Assembly: GCA_946894095.1 (NCBI GenBank)
Contig: OX335655.1
Location: forward strand, 14,012,001 to 14,076,000
DNA: 64,000 bases
Direction of reading: 5' to 3'
Origin: Incurvaria masculella
Lineage: Eukaryota > Arthropoda > Insecta > Lepidoptera > Incurvariidae
The position numbers and the translations under genes were made by a program. Below, piece by piece: positions 35,011 to 46,180 of this stretch (within the stretch, counting starts at the first letter, position 1; each line of letters begins with the position of its first letter). A model generated the notes under the pieces. It saw only the letters and a list, made by a program, of their open reading frames with translations. It was not told where the DNA came from and did no database searches.

Positions 35011-36609
35011 TTCCTATTACTAATCAGAGATACTGGGGACCAATACGTCAACTTCGTTCCCTCTAGAGGCAAGTTGTGAGCGAAATGCAAGGAAAATTAA
35101 AGTGTACCAATCCGGTATAGGGCTTTATAAAACCCGACATGTTAAACCCTTCCAACTAGTCTGCAAGTAGCGAACGTTTGTAGTCTTAAATGGATTATGA
35201 ACAATTAAGTAACCATTGAATTTACTTGCACATTTTGAATCTTACCTCTGTTTAATCATGTAAACAAGATAATACTATATAATTTAGTGAGACTTACACG
35301 ACTGGGCACCAGTTCAAGCAGAATCGTCAGCAAAAACACTTACCTGAAAAGAACAACAAAAACAATTAGTCCGCATCACATAATAAGTGGGAATTAATGG
35401 CCAACGCAAGTGAGCTAAACTTGGTAAGAACTATGACGCTTTGCTCTATTAAAACATAAATTATAATATCTCAATACATTTTTAGAACCTATATATGAAA
35501 AAGAAAACAGGCGAATGGTCGGGTGTACCGTCCTAGGCACACCTAACAAAATTGTTTGATTACGATAACTGTGCTAAATATTAATTGAATCTATTTTCGG
35601 AACACCTGAACAAATTATCACATTATGACATTTTAAAACTAAGATATTATACCAAATTCGTATTCTACTATTGAACACGGCGCTAATGTCGTCAATAGAG
35701 CTGCTTTTACCCATGTTACCCCTCATAACTTTTAATCCGGGACCTCAAGTCATTCCAAAGAATGAAATCGATTTTAATCTTCGGTCGTCCCAAATTACCC
35801 GAAGCTTTCCGAAAAATATCCGGCCCATTGTCCCACCGAGAGTGAGCACGTGTGACGCACAAGGGCCCTGCTAATTCTTTTCGGAAACCTCGGCTGTCGG
35901 AGCAACAAAAAAAACCCCAATACAATCGTTAAAACTTAAATCGAACCGTATCTCTATCGGGGCAGAAGCGAGAACACCACGACGCGAATATGAACAATGC
36001 AAAAATCATGGGCGAAGCATTCGAGGATATAAAGGACGCAAGCGACGAAGGGAATCAGTGGCGTACGGTAGGTGGAGGCGGCGGGGAGTTAGGGCGTAAG
36101 TATGTTGAGAGCCCTTGAACTATCGGTTAAGGTGGCAGCGAAGGGCTAGGCTGGTACAAAGCCCCGTCGCGGCCGGGGGACGCGAACAATGGCCTGCCCC
36201 TTCCAGGGCCACACTCTCTGGAAAGGGCACAGTTTGTGCTCTCGCTAACGGCCGGGTTTTTACTTTATTTGAGTTTTATGTTTTTGGGAATCCGTGACAC
36301 CGTGGACAGTTCATCCATTTGATCGTATTGAAGTTATTAGTCTATTTTAGGAGGGAAATCCCAGACTGAAATTGCCGCAGGACTTTGTATTTTGCCATAC
36401 ATTTGTTCCAAATGTGCTAGTTGTGTGTAGTGCCCTCCTAGGAAAAGATGTGATATAAAGAGTCATTATACCAAAAACGTCTAATGCAATTGCCCCTAAA
36501 AACGGTTAAACATCGTAGAACTGGTTGCGCGAGCAGCCACTCAGTTGGCCACACGCGTATTCAGGCATCCCGTAACCTCAAAACAAAAAGAAAATCAATC
36601 AGTCAACTG
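35011..36609. other. No gene seen
   Basis: Unique-looking sequence, G+C-rich at 36050-36250. Short open frames on both strands only. Confidence 0.4.
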
Positions 36610-36960
36610 AGTGGGCAGTCTGAGTTCTCACCTAAATTGGCGTTTACGGCAAACTGATCGACTGGCATTTTCTCCAAACTCCATACAAGTTTTTACTAGA
36701 TATTCTGTGGTTTTACTTCTTCAAGCTGTCAAAGTCAAACGCGGACTTCCGATTTGTATGAAAACGCGGAGTGGACGTTAACGCCAACGTCGACGTATTT
36801 ACGGCAACGTTGAGTAAGCTCTCAAATCAAGCTCGGACTCGCAAATGTTAGTTCGCTTAACGCCCGCTGCGCACGCTCTTCTGTTTCTCCATACATTTGA
36901 AAACGCCAGTCGATCGGTTTGCCGTAACGCCAATTTAGGTGACAACTTAGACTACCGGCT
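36610..36960. repeat. Fold-back MITE, relative of 15985-16350
   Basis: GCAGTCTGAGTTCTCACCTA opens the element and AATTTAGGTGACAACTTAGA pairs with it near the end. GGCGTTTACGGCAAACTGATCG pairs with CGATCGGTTTGCCGTAACGCC (one or two mismatches). Confidence 0.55.
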
Positions 36961-37427
36961 CTGGAATGCGCTCAGGAACAAGCCTTGGGGAATTTCCAAA
37001 ATGTTTGCGACAGTACGCAAAGTGAACAATCGCACACTTATCGCCGTGGTATCAATATTTGTGGCGACGCCATTGTTCGGCGAGCCGCCATCGCGCCAGG
37101 ACACAAAGCCACCCCCACTAGCGACAATGCACACTCGTGCCTAAAGATCTACCCTCATTTGAATGTCATTGAACATTCTCTGTTCACAATGCAACATCGT
37201 CGTCTGTCATTTTGAAGCTTGTCAAAATGTTGACAGGTTTGCTTGAAGCTCGTTATTTCGATCCTTCCTTCCAGGCAATTTATATTACCCTCGTTTTACT
37301 TAATTAATGTTTAATATCATGTTTTTGTAAAACTTATGGAGTCAATTTACGGTCACTTTTCACAAAGTCCACATGCTAACGTTATTCTAAAGATAACATT
37401 GATGTTCTTTATCCAACCGGACGCTCG

Positions 37428-37612
37428 AGCAAGAAAACATTCTAAGGGCCGAGTGTACAATGAAACAACGTCAACGTATGATCATATGATGAAACACATC
37501 ACTTTTTATGGAAGGTATAGAAAGAAACTGAGTCAACTCCATGCATTTCACTAAAACTGACGTATTTGAACATTGATTAACTCAGACGTCACTTCCTGCC
37601 ATCGGGGCTAAA
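37428..37612 (-). repeat. MITE with GATTGCACGAAG end, copy 3, reverse
   Basis: Reverse orientation: AAGGGCCGAGTGTACAATG at the left and GACGTCACTTCCTGCCATCG then GGGCTAA at the right, with AACGTCAACGTATGATCA inside. Confidence 0.55.
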
Positions 37613-37689
37613 TAAGTTTGATTTATCCACATAACATCACTAAATCTTCGAACGCGTTGCAATTAGACTGAAGCCATCAGTCTGAGTTT

Positions 37690-38440
37690 AAGGTGGGCCT
37701 TCCCGCTCAACTCCCCATACAAACGTGGAAAGAAGATCATGCGCATATTTCTTGTCAAAGGTCCAAAATTATACTCTCAACAGCTTTATTTGATCGAACC
37801 AGATGTCTGATGACCATTGTCATTGTAAAACAGTTTTTGGTTTCTAAGTTAATTAATTATTTAATTTATGGTACGAAATGCAATTAAATTAGTTAATTTT
37901 TCGAGCGTTTTAAGCAATACGTTTGGAGGTGGATTACTCAACGTTAAAAAAAACATCTTAAAATGATTAGTCATCAGACATAGCATGAAGACTTTTAATA
38001 AATTTAGTTTTTGTTTGATTTTTAGGGTTACGTACCCAAAGGGTAAAAACGGAACCCTATTACTAAGCCTCCGCTGTCCGTCCGTCCGTCCGTCCGTCCG
38101 TCCGTCCGTCCGTCCGTCCGTCCGTCCGTCCGTCCGTCCGTCCGTCCGTCCGTCTGTCCGTCTGTCACAGGGCTGTATCTCATGAACTGTAATAGGTAGG
38201 CAGCTGAAATTTTCACAGAGTGTGTCTTTATTTAGCCGCTATAACAACAAATAGGTAAAATAAAATAATAATAATAATTAAAGGGGGGTCCCATACAAAA
38301 AACGTGATTTTTATTGTGTTAAATCTTGTACGATGGTACATTGCCGGTCTCTTTGAAACAGAGCAGGTCCGAAAGCGCAATACCACGGTTTTGTACCGTG
38401 CCCGCGAATGAGTTAGTTCCACCGGAAAGGGCCCTCTCAA
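37690..38440. mobile_element. TTAA-type MITE, split by another repeat
   Basis: The left part (37690-38020) begins TTTAAGGTGGGCC and follows the family consensus. The right part (38347-38440) has CTTTGAAACAGAG and CACGGTTTTGTACCGTGCCC. Between them sits the (TCCG)n-bearing repeat. About 170 bases of family sequence are missing at the junction, and the right terminus is worn. Confidence 0.65.
38021..38346 (-). repeat. CCGGCC...ACGG repeat with about 22 TCCG units, inserted in a MITE
   Basis: Reverse copy: it begins TTTAGGGTTACGTACCCAAA and runs to GATGGTACATTGCCGGTC, where the usual CCGGCC end is lost. The core is a long (TCCG)n microsatellite at 38076-38163. It splits a TTAA-type MITE into 37690-38020 and 38347-38440. 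Confidence 0.75.
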
Positions 38441-40340
38441 CCAAACGATTTCATAATAAATACGCTCAATATTAGCCAAAGCATGTGTCTTTGTTAGCGT
38501 CGTTCTAATATCTTATCTGTAGCGTCGCCGCTTTTTCTGATGAAGTTTGACGAAAGTAAATTTCCGACAAACATAGATTTGGGCATTTCAGTAAATTTTT
38601 TGACGCGTCGCGCCGCCGCAAATAGGAAGGAATACTTCGTGCTGGCCCTGCGAGCCTTAGCGAAATCAATTTGAAGCATGTGGTGCTGCCCACACTAGAC
38701 ACACCCGCTCGAGCAGTGACCATAAAATTAACAAATGTATCTAATGACATTTAAAATTACGGGTTAGCAATTAGAAATTTCGCTATTGCACTAATAATGG
38801 ATTCGTCAAATTCGCCGTAAATGTCGTAATTTAATCACATATTTTTAATGTGTTAGAAGGTGGGATGAGGCGGTTTTATTGCTAATTTAAATCTGTGTTC
38901 AAAATGAGTGCAAATTAGATAGTTGCCTTCGAGATTAAATTCGTACATCAGCTATGTAAGTTAGATCGATGAAAGCGGACACTGTAAAGATAAAAAGGGA
39001 ATACTCCACATAAGGAACAATTTAGTAGGGCCAGATCATCATATATTTGGTAGATGGATACATTGTTCTCGACCAGCCTTTTGGACCAGCTTTTTGGGCT
39101 ACTTTTTATTCAGGAAATACTTCAGCCCGAAATCAGTCCAAAACGTCATCAACCCGAGCGGAGCCGGACACCGCAGCTAGTATAAATATATATACATACA
39201 ATTATATCTCAATGTGTCCAGTCTCCGTCATGTTGAATGTCAACACGTAGCTGATTGCAAAGACAACACGAGGCGACTGCAGTCTTAGTTGATGCATCTC
39301 GCTGTTGCTCCAAGGGTCACTGCGCGTGACCTCATCTGGCTTAAGCCCAACGTAAAGCGTGGGTCACACGAAGTATCTACATGACACCACTTCAAAAGCA
39401 GCAAGTGATTTCGCTCATGGCTGATCTTCACTTTATTATCTGATTCTTTAGAACGAATACAATATCATCAAGAATGTGGGAGGCTGTATTGCAGAAGTTG
39501 GCAGAGGTCTGTCATGATTCGGCGCTTGATGGGCACAGAATGGTTTATTGCGTAATTATGATATGGTCTCGACTACAGATAATGCAATCTGTGCAATCGG
39601 CCGCGGCTGGTCATGGTTATCATCAATGCTCTATGACTTCGATTGAAGAGCGGACGTATTTGGGCCATGCACGTTTAGATTGTGATAATAAATTCGCTGC
39701 CGTCATTCCGTGTAACCCAACACCTATGTGCTTCGAACAATGTGCCATCTCTCTCCTCCATGCGCAAGTGAAACAAATGGGAGATACTCATAAACTCCGT
39801 CCGCAAAGGCCGCATTTGGTAGGTGATATTATCGGAAGTTAATTTGTTAGCTACTGTTGCAGTTTATGGATATTGGATTTGCTGTTTAAGATCAGATTGG
39901 CGCCACGATGACCCAAAGGCCCGAAGCCATTTAATTTAAACATAGTCATTGCACAAACTTTATGTCTTCATTTAGTTATAGGTGTTTTCTGAAAGTGTTA
40001 TGTGGGTTGCGCCACTTTTTTTAATGGAAAGGTCAAACGACAATCACCCTCACTTAATTTCTTATTTTATCTAGTTTTTACAATACAAAAAAAAACAAAT
40101 CTTACAAGAAAAGATGCTCAATTAAAGTAAGATAATTTATTATTATTTTGATCGCTTTTCCATGCATTGATTTTCTAAATGGTAAATAAAAAACACAAAA
40201 CGAAAATTATCAACCCAATGAAAAAACATCGTGTTATTGATTACTAACTGTTTTATGTAAGTGGACGAGGAGAGCAGGAGAAGATATATATATTCTATTG
40301 TAACTATTTGCAAATAAATAAATTTGGAATTTTTGAATTT
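38441..40340. other. No gene seen
   Basis: A 122-codon frame at 39474-39842 is the longest here. It has no recognised motif and is not supported as a gene. Confidence 0.4.
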
Positions 40341-40520
40341 ACCACACCCATACTGCAATGATATTAGCCGAACACATCATAAGATAACTATGTGGATGCC
40401 ATGCCATGATCTTTAGATGTCCATGCCAGGTTACATTGAACTGGACAGAAACATGGACAATATATTTTCATCTTCGACGCACCTACATTTTTACGCGGAA
40501 TCCGAAACGCGAACGACGAA
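40341..40520 (-). repeat. SINE body, decayed, reverse
   Basis: Blocks of the shared body survive (ATGCCATGCCATGATC, TGAACTGGACAGAAACATGG, TTACGCGGAATCCGAA on the plus strand). The head cannot be recognised. It lies just upstream of the LINE. Confidence 0.5.
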
Positions 40521-40852
40521 ACGGCTCTTACGACATGCACGGGAAGAGATTCAGTGGGTCCAATTTGCTACAATTTTAGTGCCAAAACCTGTTCGTTTGT
40601 CACAAGTTTGCATTAAGTCATTTGTTATTTCCACGGCTCTCTCGGCGATGGTGTGTTCCCGGAGGATAGTACGATGATTGGAACATCAGGCGAATGTAAA
40701 CTATTTGTGGAGTGAATTTATAGGCACAACGATAATGATATTCAGTGAACGGTATCACAGCGGCGCCGCCAGCCGCTGAAGGGTTAATCGTACGAGAGGG
40801 GCGGCCGACCGTGAGAGATGTATGTTGCGTCACGTATGGCCATTTTGCTTGA

Positions 40853-41443
40853 ATTGATGGCCAAAATGAATTGATCGAGAAGTTGGTTGACCAAAATGCA
40901 AAACTGCAGTCGCAAGTAGGAGACATGGACGCCAGGATAGCGCAGCTTGAGCAACAATCAAGAGATTGTAACGTCGAAGTTCAGTGTGTTCCTGAGCACA
41001 ACAACGAGAACGTTGTCACCATCGTCCGGCAGCTTGCTTCGGTGGTTTCCTGTGACCTGCCAGATGCCAGCATTTTATCTTGCCATCGTGTGCAAAAGGT
41101 CAATCGAGACAGTAACCGGCCGCGATCTATCGTCGTAAGGCTGCCAAGCCCCAGGTGTCGCGACGAGCTCCTGGCCGCCGTCAAGATCTTCAACAAGAAG
41201 TCACCCACACCTGTCGACAAGCTTAACTCAAGCCACCTTGGTCTCGCTGGGGTCAAGTCGGCGATCTACGTGGCAGAACATCTCTCACCGGCCAATAAAG
41301 CACTCCATGCCGCGGCCAGGGCGGCCGCAAAGACCAAGGTGTATCGTTATTGCTGGGTGCGAAATGGACGTATATTTCTGCGCAAAGACGACGCTTCCCA
41401 CCCTGTGCTTGTAAAAAATTTAGTATCTCTTGGCTCTATTTGA
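40853..41443 (+). CDS. LINE ORF1 (partial), nucleic-acid-binding protein with FP25K-like domain
   Basis: This is the C-terminal part of ORF1 of the retrotransposon. No good ATG lies in this frame: a TGA at 40850-40852 precedes it and the frame opens through ATT and TTG codons. An ATG-containing frame (40857) runs into TGA after four codons, which suggests a frameshift or truncation. The first about 40 residues form a heptad-like coiled coil (KLVDQNAKLQSQV, then ARIAQLEQQ). Next comes the insect LINE/baculovirus FP-like core, with VEVQCVPE, SCHRVQK, RPRSIVVRLPSP, LNSSHLG and YVAEHLSP in order, ending with YCWVRNGRIFLRKDD. In related elements this protein binds element RNA and self-assembles. 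The stop at 41441-41443 lies 54 bases before the ORF2 start. Confidence 0.82.
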   Translation: MDGQNELIEKLVDQNAKLQSQVGDMDARIAQLEQQSRDCNVEVQCVPEHNNENVVTIVRQLASVVSCDLPDASILSCHRVQKVNRDSNRPRSIVVRLPSPRCRDELLAAVKIFNKKSPTPVDKLNSSHLGLAGVKSAIYVAEHLSPANKALHAAARAAAKTKVYRYCWVRNGRIFLRKDDASHPVLVKNLVSLGSI

Positions 41444-41497
41444 TAATAAAAATTAAGGTTTACTCACGAATGTCTACATACCATAACATATATACTA

Positions 41498-44368
41498 ATG
41501 GCAGACCTTAATATTTATTACCAAAACGTTAGAGGTTTAAGAACTAAAACAGAAGAAGTTTTAAGGTGTGTGCGCATCAGTGATTATGATATTGTGATTC
41601 TTACAGAAACTTGGTTGAATGATAGCATTTTCGACTCGGAAATATTTGATGAAAGATACGCAGTATATAGAAAAGACCGATTAATAACAAGCTTTAACTC
41701 TAAGTCCAATGGTGGTGGCGTTTTAATTGCAGTGTTAAAGACATATCAATCAACCCGTCAAAGTTCATGGGAAACAGAGTGTGAAGATGTTTGGGTTTCT
41801 TTAATTGTCTGTAATGAAAGCAAAACGTGTCTCAATTTGTGCGCAGTTTACATCCCACCTTCCATCGGATCGGACTATATCGATCATCTTACTAATAATA
41901 TTAGTGATGTGATTACAAAACAACAAAGTTCTAATAGCTATACTTTATTAATTGGAGATTTTAATTTTCCCCTTATACGTTGGGAAGGTAAAGTCAATCA
42001 AAAATACCTACTACCTCAAAGTACTAATTGCACCACTGAAAACTATCTTATAGATTTTTTAGCTATCAATGATTTATACCAGTCCTGTAGCGTTAGGAAT
42101 CAGTTAAATAGAATACTCGACTTAGTCTTATCGAATTTTCCGGCTAGGGTCCAGGTATCAGAAAATGTTAATCCTTTAACCAAAATTGATCACCATCACC
42201 CCGCTTTGAATATAGAAGTACACTTAAGTTTGGCTAAGAAGTTAATTATAAAATCGGCCCCTAAACTTAACTTTTTTAGGGCAAATTACGAAGAGATAAA
42301 TAACGCCCTGACTAATACAGACTGGGATATCGTATGGAGAAAGGAGGAAAGTGTCGATTTAATGATCGAACATTTTTACAATATTTTGTATGACATAGTA
42401 CGATCTCACACGCCACAGAAAAGGACCAACAGTCACAAATATCCAATTTGGTATTCGAAATCAGTGATTAAGTCTCTTAGGGAGAAAGCAAAATATCACA
42501 ATAAGTACAAAATGTTTGGAAATCCAAGAGACAAACTGGCTTTCGATTTGCTTCGTGAACGTTGTGCGCGTAGAATAAAAGAATGTTATGCTAAATATAA
42601 GGTAAATACTGAAAATCAAATTCATAAAAATCCAAAATATTTCTGGAGTTTTATAAAAAACACCAAGAAAAATAGTGGTGACCTACCTAATGAGATGACG
42701 AATGGTTCTACCATTGCTCAAGATGGTCGATCTATTTGTAATTTATTTGCTGCACATTTTAAATCCGTTTATCGTGATCCACAACATATTTGCGCTATGA
42801 ACAATTTTATTACGGACTTTGGAAACGACACACTTGCCAGACATACAATTAGTGAAACGGATATCATTAAAGCATGCTTAGCCTTGGATGGCAACAAAGG
42901 AGCTGGACCTGATCGTATCCCCCCTATATTTGTCAAAAGATGCGCAAATTCCCTCGCTGCGCCATTGGCACGATTGTTTAACAAATCTTTAAATTTGGGT
43001 GTTTTTCCAGAAACATGGAAAATTGCTTATGTCTCTCCCATCCCAAAAAAAGGCTACTCAAATGATGTACAAAATTATAGACCAGTTTCATTGCTATCTG
43101 TTATGGGAAAAGTATTTGAATCTCTAGTACAGAAAAGGATGCAATCCCACTTAAAAAAATACATTATCCCCCAACAACACGGCTTTTTGCCTAAAAAATC
43201 TACTTCCACATGTATGACGCTTTTTTGCACGGAAATAATGGAATTTATCGATGATAACCATGAGGTTCACGTAATTTACACTGACTTCAGCAAAGCATTC
43301 GACCGGGTGAACCATAACATTTTAATATCAAAATTGCATTCTCTGGGTATTCACGGTTCTTTGCTGCGTTGGTGTGAATCATATCTGAAGAATAGATCTC
43401 AACTCATTGTTACTCATGGTTACTCCTCTGATAGGTATACGGTTCTCTCTGGTGTGCCTCAGGGGTCACATCTTGGCCCTCTGTTATTCTTGATTTATAT
43501 AAATGACATCGCTACATCTATAAAAAACTCTAAATTCATTATGTATGCTGATGATTTAAAACTGTATAAGGTCATAAAAAATGTAAATGATTGCTGTTCA
43601 CTACAAAAAGACCTTGATGAAATTAAAGCCTGGTGCCTTGTGAACGACATGCCACTTAATGTTCAGAAATGCAGTCACATAAATTTTACTAGAAAACTTA
43701 AATCATTTAAGTATAACTACACTATTGGGAATGATATTTTAGTTGAAGTTGATCATATCCGAGACCTTGGTATCATTTTGGATAAAGCTATGCGGTTTCA
43801 TCTACAAATAGAGCATATTGCCAAAAAGGCTTCTAAAATGTTAGGTTTTGTATCACGAAAAGCCAAAGTATTTAAAAAGCCCAACACACTAATTTTATTA
43901 TTTAACTCACTGGTACGAAGTATCCTCGAGTACTGCAGCACTGCATGGTGTCCAGTCTACAGCATTCATATTGATAGAATAGAGCGCGTACAGAAACGCT
44001 TTTTGTATCATTTGGCATATGCAAACAATCTGTCTCGTACCCTACCTACCTATGAACAACGACTCGATCACTTCTGTTTGGAACCCCTGGCAGTGCGCCG
44101 TTCTCGGGCTGATATAGTGTTTCTACACAAAATTTTGGCTGATGTTATTGACTGCCCAGATCTTTTGGTAAAAATTAATATTAGAGTTCCCCGGATACAG
44201 AATAGAAGAAAACATATGTATCCATTCCAGGTCAGACACTGCAGGACAAATATCGGTCAACATTCGCCAATTGCTAGGATGTGTTCGCGTGCAAACGAAT
44301 GGCGGGATAGTTGCGATATATTCGCAGGACCGTTAATATCTCTAAAGAAAATTAACTCGCTAAAATAG
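41498..44368 (+). CDS. LINE ORF2: APE-type endonuclease and reverse transcriptase
   Basis: This 956-residue polyprotein drives target-primed reverse transcription. It nicks target DNA with an apurinic-type endonuclease and copies element RNA onto the nick. Endonuclease motifs are NVRGLR at about 10-15, LTETWL at 35-40 (catalytic Glu), GDFNFP at 153-158, LDLVLSN at 207-213 and DHH at 231-233. RT motifs are GAGPDRIP near 468-475, SPIPKKG at 513-519, NYRPVSLLS at 526-534, DFSKAFDRV at 596-604 (first catalytic Asp), SGVPQGSHLGP at 651-661 and YADD at 683-686 (catalytic Asp pair). The C-terminal part has the RIERVQKRFL and SPIARMC blocks usual in CR1/Jockey elements, with no RNase H domain. All catalytic residues I can check are present and there is no internal stop. 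The start ATG at 41498 fits the family's N-terminus. Clade assignment (CR1-like or Jockey-like) is from motif style only. Confidence 0.95.
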   Translation: MADLNIYYQNVRGLRTKTEEVLRCVRISDYDIVILTETWLNDSIFDSEIFDERYAVYRKDRLITSFNSKSNGGGVLIAVLKTYQSTRQSSWETECEDVWVSLIVCNESKTCLNLCAVYIPPSIGSDYIDHLTNNISDVITKQQSSNSYTLLIGDFNFPLIRWEGKVNQKYLLPQSTNCTTENYLIDFLAINDLYQSCSVRNQLNRILDLVLSNFPARVQVSENVNPLTKIDHHHPALNIEVHLSLAKKLIIKSAPKLNFFRANYEEINNALTNTDWDIVWRKEESVDLMIEHFYNILYDIVRSHTPQKRTNSHKYPIWYSKSVIKSLREKAKYHNKYKMFGNPRDKLAFDLLRERCARRIKECYAKYKVNTENQIHKNPKYFWSFIKNTKKNSGDLPNEMTNGSTIAQDGRSICNLFAAHFKSVYRDPQHICAMNNFITDFGNDTLARHTISETDIIKACLALDGNKGAGPDRIPPIFVKRCANSLAAPLARLFNKSLNLGVFPETWKIAYVSPIPKKGYSNDVQNYRPVSLLSVMGKVFESLVQKRMQSHLKKYIIPQQHGFLPKKSTSTCMTLFCTEIMEFIDDNHEVHVIYTDFSKAFDRVNHNILISKLHSLGIHGSLLRWCESYLKNRSQLIVTHGYSSDRYTVLSGVPQGSHLGPLLFLIYINDIATSIKNSKFIMYADDLKLYKVIKNVNDCCSLQKDLDEIKAWCLVNDMPLNVQKCSHINFTRKLKSFKYNYTIGNDILVEVDHIRDLGIILDKAMRFHLQIEHIAKKASKMLGFVSRKAKVFKKPNTLILLFNSLVRSILEYCSTAWCPVYSIHIDRIERVQKRFLYHLAYANNLSRTLPTYEQRLDHFCLEPLAVRRSRADIVFLHKILADVIDCPDLLVKINIRVPRIQNRRKHMYPFQVRHCRTNIGQHSPIARMCSRANEWRDSCDIFAGPLISLKKINSLK

Positions 44369-44683
44369 TATTTCACTTTATTCTTTTCTTTTTAACTTTA
44401 ACTTTTTCTTTTTAATTTAATTTAATTTTTGTAAAAGTTTTTTTGTGTTTGAAATGTAAATTTTTCAGAAACCTCTGAATTTAAATGTAAATGTTATGTA
44501 ACAGATTTATAACCTATTTGTTCTATGTTTTGTTTGTTTTTATGCATGTTGTGTTCACTACCAGTGGAGTGTGCATATTTTTTAAAATGCCGCTTGTGAT
44601 TCTCAGTGTATCCTGTGTACTACTCTGTTTGTGAACCTATAAATAAATAAATAAAAATAAATAAATAAATAAAAAAATAAAAT
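44369..44683 (+). other. LINE 3' UTR and (AAAT)n tail
   Basis: T-rich untranslated sequence follows the ORF2 stop, with several AATAAA-type signals embedded in an AAATAAAT tail (44639-44683). The sequence then switches abruptly to G+C-rich DNA (GTGACCGCGCGGGG), which marks the insertion boundary. Confidence 0.75.
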
Positions 44684-45597
44684 TTTGTGACCGCGCGGGG
44701 CTTGGCGCGGTCTGGTGCCAACCGCGGCGGTCTGCCGCCACACGACTTGTCTACCGCCTAGCGCAATCGACCGTAAGAGGCTTACTGGTCTCGTTACGCG
44801 TTGGTTGTCTCTCTTCTCGTTGGAAGTGCGCACCGCACAATTCTTAGATCGACGCCGCGATAGAGGCTGTCATGTCAAGAACGCGGTACGATGGCGACAT
44901 GAAAGCGATTTCTTGGACCGGAATTTAACCATTTTCGTAACTTCTAAGGAAATGGTTAAGATCAGACACCAGGGGCGTCGTTATAATTGGGATTATGGAC
45001 CGAATCAGACTCGGAATAAGTGCAAACTCGTGAAAAATAATTTGACTGCCCTCTATATTACCTAAAACGACGGTGACTGCACGTGATCAATCGCTCAAGG
45101 AATAGCGTTAGCCTGAAACGAATGTTAGAAATCCGACTTACCTCTGCGTGAAGTCATTCGGTTCAGTTATATTACAAGTTTAGACGCAAGGCGACGGACA
45201 AGACGGTCCGGCACGGTGCGGTGCGTTCCGAAAGAAGCGGGGCCCCGGGGCGTAATGGTGTGAAAAGCGGCGGGATGGTGTGAACGCAGCTCCCAAGACG
45301 TGTCAGATTCTTAATGTGTAATTTGTATACATCACCGTTAGCAATGAGCCACGCAAGCTCGACCGTTATGTGTTTATGTTCGATCAGCATCGACGCATCG
45401 TCATTTAGTAGGTCACTATTTTAATGCAACAGAGTTATTGCTTAGGTTTTGCTGCCTCGCCAGTATTTGATTTAGAATATTACATTTGTTAGTGTGATAT
45501 AAGCTGCACGTCCTAAGTGTAATTAGTCCGGGGATCCGTTTAGTAAGCGCTTTGTTAAGTCGACGCCAGCGAAGCCGAGGGCGCTAGTTCGCCGGAC
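44684..45597. other. Probable intron sequence between LINE and exon
   Basis: If the donor at 45603-45598 is used, this is the start of intron 1 of the minus-strand gene. It includes G+C-rich patches at 44690-44760 and 45180-45300, the first with a GACCGCGC/GCGCGGTC inverted pair. Confidence 0.4.
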
Positions 45598-45603
45598 ACT
45601 CAC
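45598..45603 (-). other. Probable 5' splice donor (GTGAGT)
   Basis: GTGAGT directly follows CTGCAAT on the minus strand and leaves the reading frame in phase 1. It matches the insect donor consensus. Without it the frame would close after six more codons, in a sequence (CECPAN) that looks like intron read-through. Confidence 0.5.
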
Positions 45604-46171
45604 ATTGCAGGAGGTTCCTCCAGCTGCCGCCGAGGGCGCGCAGGCAGCGGTGCAGGCGAGGCGCGCGCGGCGGCGGCGCGCGCACGTCGCCCTCGGACGA
45701 GCTGCGCGCGAGCGGCGGAGCGTCGCGCTCCCGCGACACCGAGCGGCGCCGGCAGTACGGCGCGCCGCGCACCGTCGCGAACTCCGTCGAGCGCTCCGGC
45801 TCGCGCGGCCTGCCGACCCGCACGCTGAACGTGTCCAGGGGGATCCCGGCCTCGGTCGGCTCGTCCCTTCTCGAGCGCATCGAGAAGGTCCGCCGGAACC
45901 CGTCGGCGAATCCGTTGCACTTCGACATCGTGCTGCGTCGCTTCGGCTCCTCCGAGCCGTCTCCGTAGTAGCTCGGGGCGAGTCTCTCGATGCCGGTGAG
46001 GTCCTCCATGGCCGAGTGCTTGAACTTGCGGAGCGTCGCGCGCGCGCCGGCCGGTGGCAGCGTGTCCATGAAGCCGAGCTCGTCGAGCGACTCGCGGTAG
46101 CTGCGGTAGGTGGAGGAAGCGACGCGACGCGGCGCCGGCGCCGGCGGTCGGCCGAGTCCGTCTATAGTCAT
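45604..46171 (-). CDS. First coding exon of an unrecognised Arg/Ser/Pro-rich protein
   Basis: This exon encodes about 189 residues before a probable splice donor. In the sequence, the ATG at 46171 has A at -3 and an in-frame TGA three codons upstream (46180-46178), so translation cannot start further 5' in this exon. The frame runs open to TAG near 45584, but GTGAGT at 45603-45598 matches an insect 5' splice site and would end the exon one base into codon 190. I see no signal peptide, membrane segment or known domain. The protein is basic and low in complexity, with a YRSYRESLDELGF stretch near residues 22-34 and RRxS/T motifs at 78-81 and 141-144 that resemble basophilic kinase sites. A Pro-rich patch lies at 166-171, and it ends in SWRNLLQ. 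Composition is balanced, with F, Y, W, D and E present; the overlapping frames on both strands are almost pure Ala/Arg and look like shadows. Function is unknown. It could be the N-terminus of a cytoplasmic or signalling protein, but that is only inference. Confidence 0.62.
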
Positions 46172-46180
46172 CGTCGCTCA

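Larger units (their letters stand above)
40825..44683 (+). mobile_element. CR1/Jockey-superfamily non-LTR retrotransposon, 5'-truncated
   Basis: Two open frames in the order ORF1 then ORF2, about 55 bases apart, are followed by a 315-base T-rich 3' region and an (AAAT)n tail at 44639-44683. The 5' end is uncertain: similarity to ORF1 fades just before 40850, and no typical ORF1 N-terminal region or 5' UTR was seen. ORF2 is uninterrupted, so the insertion is probably fairly young, but without a full ORF1 and 5' UTR it is unlikely to move by itself. It lies about 1 kb from the host exon and runs antisense to it, probably within the first intron. I could not identify a target-site duplication. 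Confidence 0.9.

Noticed and set aside
37985..38216. Apparent PSVR-repeat and DGRT-repeat proteins on the two strands
   Set aside because: Both are translations of the (TCCG)n microsatellite inside an interspersed repeat.
39474..39842. 122-codon plus-strand frame
   Set aside because: Cys- and His-containing but with no regular spacing or recognisable domain; not supported as an exon.
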